DNA from: Roseiflexaceae bacterium
GTDB taxonomy: Bacteria; Chloroflexota; Chloroflexia; Chloroflexales; Roseiflexaceae
Length of the DNA stretch: 32,177 nt
NCBI GenBank assembly: GCA_947474225.1
Contig: CANJHS010000031.1
Location: forward strand, 1 to 32,177
Direction of reading: 5' to 3'
Under the pieces are notes generated by a model. It worked only from the letters and a program-made list of their open reading frames with translations, searched no databases and was not told where the DNA came from. Shown piece by piece: positions 32,109-32,177 of the stretch. Within the stretch, counting starts at the first letter, position 1, and each line of letters begins with the position of its first letter. A program made the translations under genes and the position numbers.

Positions 32109-32177
32109 TTAGGCCCGTTTGTTGAGAGATTCTTCCCAGGCTGGCTTGGGTGCGCCGCCTGCAGGCGTTGGTTTGTG
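32109..32177 (-). CDS. C-terminal end of an unidentified protein (partial)
   Basis: The minus-strand frame entering from the right edge encodes HKPTPAGGAPKPAWEESLNK then RA and a TAA (32111-32109). The frame, its Pro/Ala/Lys-rich tail and the terminator directly downstream support a real gene end. Only 22 residues are visible, so no function is offered. Confidence 0.55.
   Translation of the reverse strand, partial: HKPTPAGGAPKPAWEESLNKRA

Noticed and set aside
1..32177. Insertion sequences, integrases, toxin-antitoxin or defence genes
   Set aside because: No transposase, integrase, restriction, toxin or Cas motif was found in any plausible gene; the antirepressor-like protein is the only phage-type element.

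Overview
The window reads as chromosomal DNA of a moderately GC-rich, free-living bacterium. Household genes (aroE, mltG, fabD, fabF, prs, cdd, two tRNAs with encoded CCA) sit beside envelope genes typical of monoderm-like lineages: a GatD-type lipid II amidotransferase subunit, an LCP-family ligase and many glycosyltransferases. A fused sugar-nucleotidyltransferase/pseudo-mutase, a short GlmU-like protein, TTG/GTG starts and thrombospondin-free Pro/Thr-rich tails suggest Chloroflexota (class Chloroflexia). That assignment is an inference from gene content and style, not from a phylogenetic marker. No prophage, transposon, plasmid gene or CRISPR array is visible.

Layout. At 1-235 is the C-terminal end of a + strand protein built of a 36-bp tandem repeat. 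At 299-3530 is a minus-strand operon (HEAT/SH3-like membrane protein, mltG, aroE) with a clear promoter at about 3600. At 3715-5631 are an aminotransferase and a LOG-family protein, meeting tail-to-tail with a lone phage-antirepressor-like gene (5628-6362, minus). Then come larC, fabD and fabF (+), followed by gatD (-), whose stop codon overlaps that of fabF. At 10745-11191 is the only gene-free stretch longer than 300 bp; it holds a cluster of DnaA boxes, including a 21-bp palindrome made of two boxes. At 11192-14954 are sbcD and a long nucleotidyltransferase/mutase fusion. At 15021-18863 is a minus-strand transcription unit tRNA-Gln, glmU-like, prs, corC-like, cdd. At 18955-20104 are an ECF sigma factor and its zinc-finger anti-sigma (minus), followed by a Nudix gene (+).

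The right third is mostly a surface-glycan region. A four-gene, overlapping minus-strand operon (26305 down to 20795) encodes an LCP protein with an anti-sigma-like zinc-finger N-terminus, a membrane-anchored clan-A glycoside hydrolase-like protein, an iron-dependent alcohol dehydrogenase and an O-antigen-ligase/polymerase-like protein. Divergent from it are tRNA-Cys, a small unknown gene and three translationally coupled family-2 glycosyltransferases (27010-29722). A fumarylacetoacetate-hydrolase-family enzyme, a very strong terminator with an adjacent palindromic element, an MFS transporter and the end of one more minus-strand gene close the window. Together with the sugar-nucleotide enzymes at 12.4-15 kb and 17.7-18.8 kb, these genes look like supply, assembly and wall attachment of an envelope polysaccharide.

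The points most worth following are the DnaA-box cluster (candidate replication origin or DnaA-controlled site), the zinc-finger/LCP fusion, the mutase domain with ruined active-site loops, gatD without murT, and the stand-alone antirepressor-like protein.
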